This document shows, piece after piece, positions 5,698 through 5,751 of a stretch of 5,751 nt of DNA. Source of the stretch: Planctomycetota bacterium. GTDB lineage: Bacteria; Planctomycetota; Phycisphaerae; Phycisphaerales; SM1A02. The stretch spans positions 1 to 5,751 of the forward strand of contig JAPUKX010000202.1 of the NCBI GenBank assembly GCA_027295435.1. The letters run 5' to 3'. Made by a program: the position numbers and the translations under genes. The first letter of the stretch is position 1; the number at the start of each line of letters is the position of its first letter. The notes beneath the pieces are model-generated. The model saw nothing but the letters and a program-made list of their open reading frames with translations. It did no database searches and was not told where the DNA came from.

Positions 5698-5716
5698 CCG
5701 CGACCAGTGGTCGCGG
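5698..5716. repeat. Perfect 8-bp palindrome upstream of serS (operator or terminator stem)
   Basis: CCGCGACC, the 3 bases AGT, and GGTCGCGG form a perfect inverted repeat between the candidate serS -10 and the window edge. It covers where a -35 would lie, which suits an operator. On the minus strand it is followed by CTTTACAAT, so it could also be a weak terminator stem for an upstream gene outside the window. Confidence 0.5.
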
Positions 5717-5751
5717 TCTGTTCGAGCGTCAAAGCGGTGCCGGGACTCGTT

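Noticed and set aside
5676..5732. TTG-initiated 19-residue extension of SerS
   Set aside because: The added residues are unlike SerS N-termini, they run through the palindrome and the -10-like element, and the ATG at 5675 gives the expected MIDLKQLR beginning.

Overview
This is a window of high-GC bacterial chromosome (clearly GC-rich by eye, with G/C-ending codons in the genes). It holds six protein genes, two of which are housekeeping genes. I see no mobile element, CRISPR array, tRNA or rRNA. The lipoprotein signal with serine at +2 suggests a Gram-negative-type envelope. The Thermus-like SerS core, the short TilS and the DUF4097 and DUF6115-like proteins would fit Planctomycetota or a related deep-branching phylum, but the sequence does not settle the lineage.

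Layout, left to right. (1) The 3' end of an astD-like succinylglutamate-semialdehyde dehydrogenase, cut by the window edge (+). (2) An agmatinase/arginase-family ureohydrolase with all six Mn ligands (+). (3) A secreted lipoprotein with an unusually regular DTSNG beta-solenoid repeat of the DUF4097 type (+). (4) On the opposite strand, a small membrane-anchored coiled-coil protein with a C-terminal DUF6115/DUF2802-like helical motif and a GTG start. (5) Divergent from it, tilS, tRNA(Ile)-lysidine synthetase (+). (6) Convergent with tilS, serS, seryl-tRNA synthetase (-). Its stop codon overlaps that of tilS in the six bases 4269-4274.

Functionally, genes 1 and 2 point to arginine or guanidino-compound catabolism. 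tilS and serS both support translation: one makes the lysidine that lets tRNA-Ile read AUA, the other charges tRNA-Ser. The lipoprotein and the membrane coiled-coil protein have no assigned function.

The most interesting non-coding stretch is the 90-base divergent gap between genes 4 and 5. A good sigma70-like promoter places the predicted tilS transcription start on the A of its ATG, so the mRNA would be leaderless. The same -10 region reads as a -10 on the other strand, and an inverted repeat spans it and the tilS start codon. No completely new system is evident. The items most worth checking are this promoter, the repeat lipoprotein, the overlapping convergent stops and the palindrome upstream of serS.
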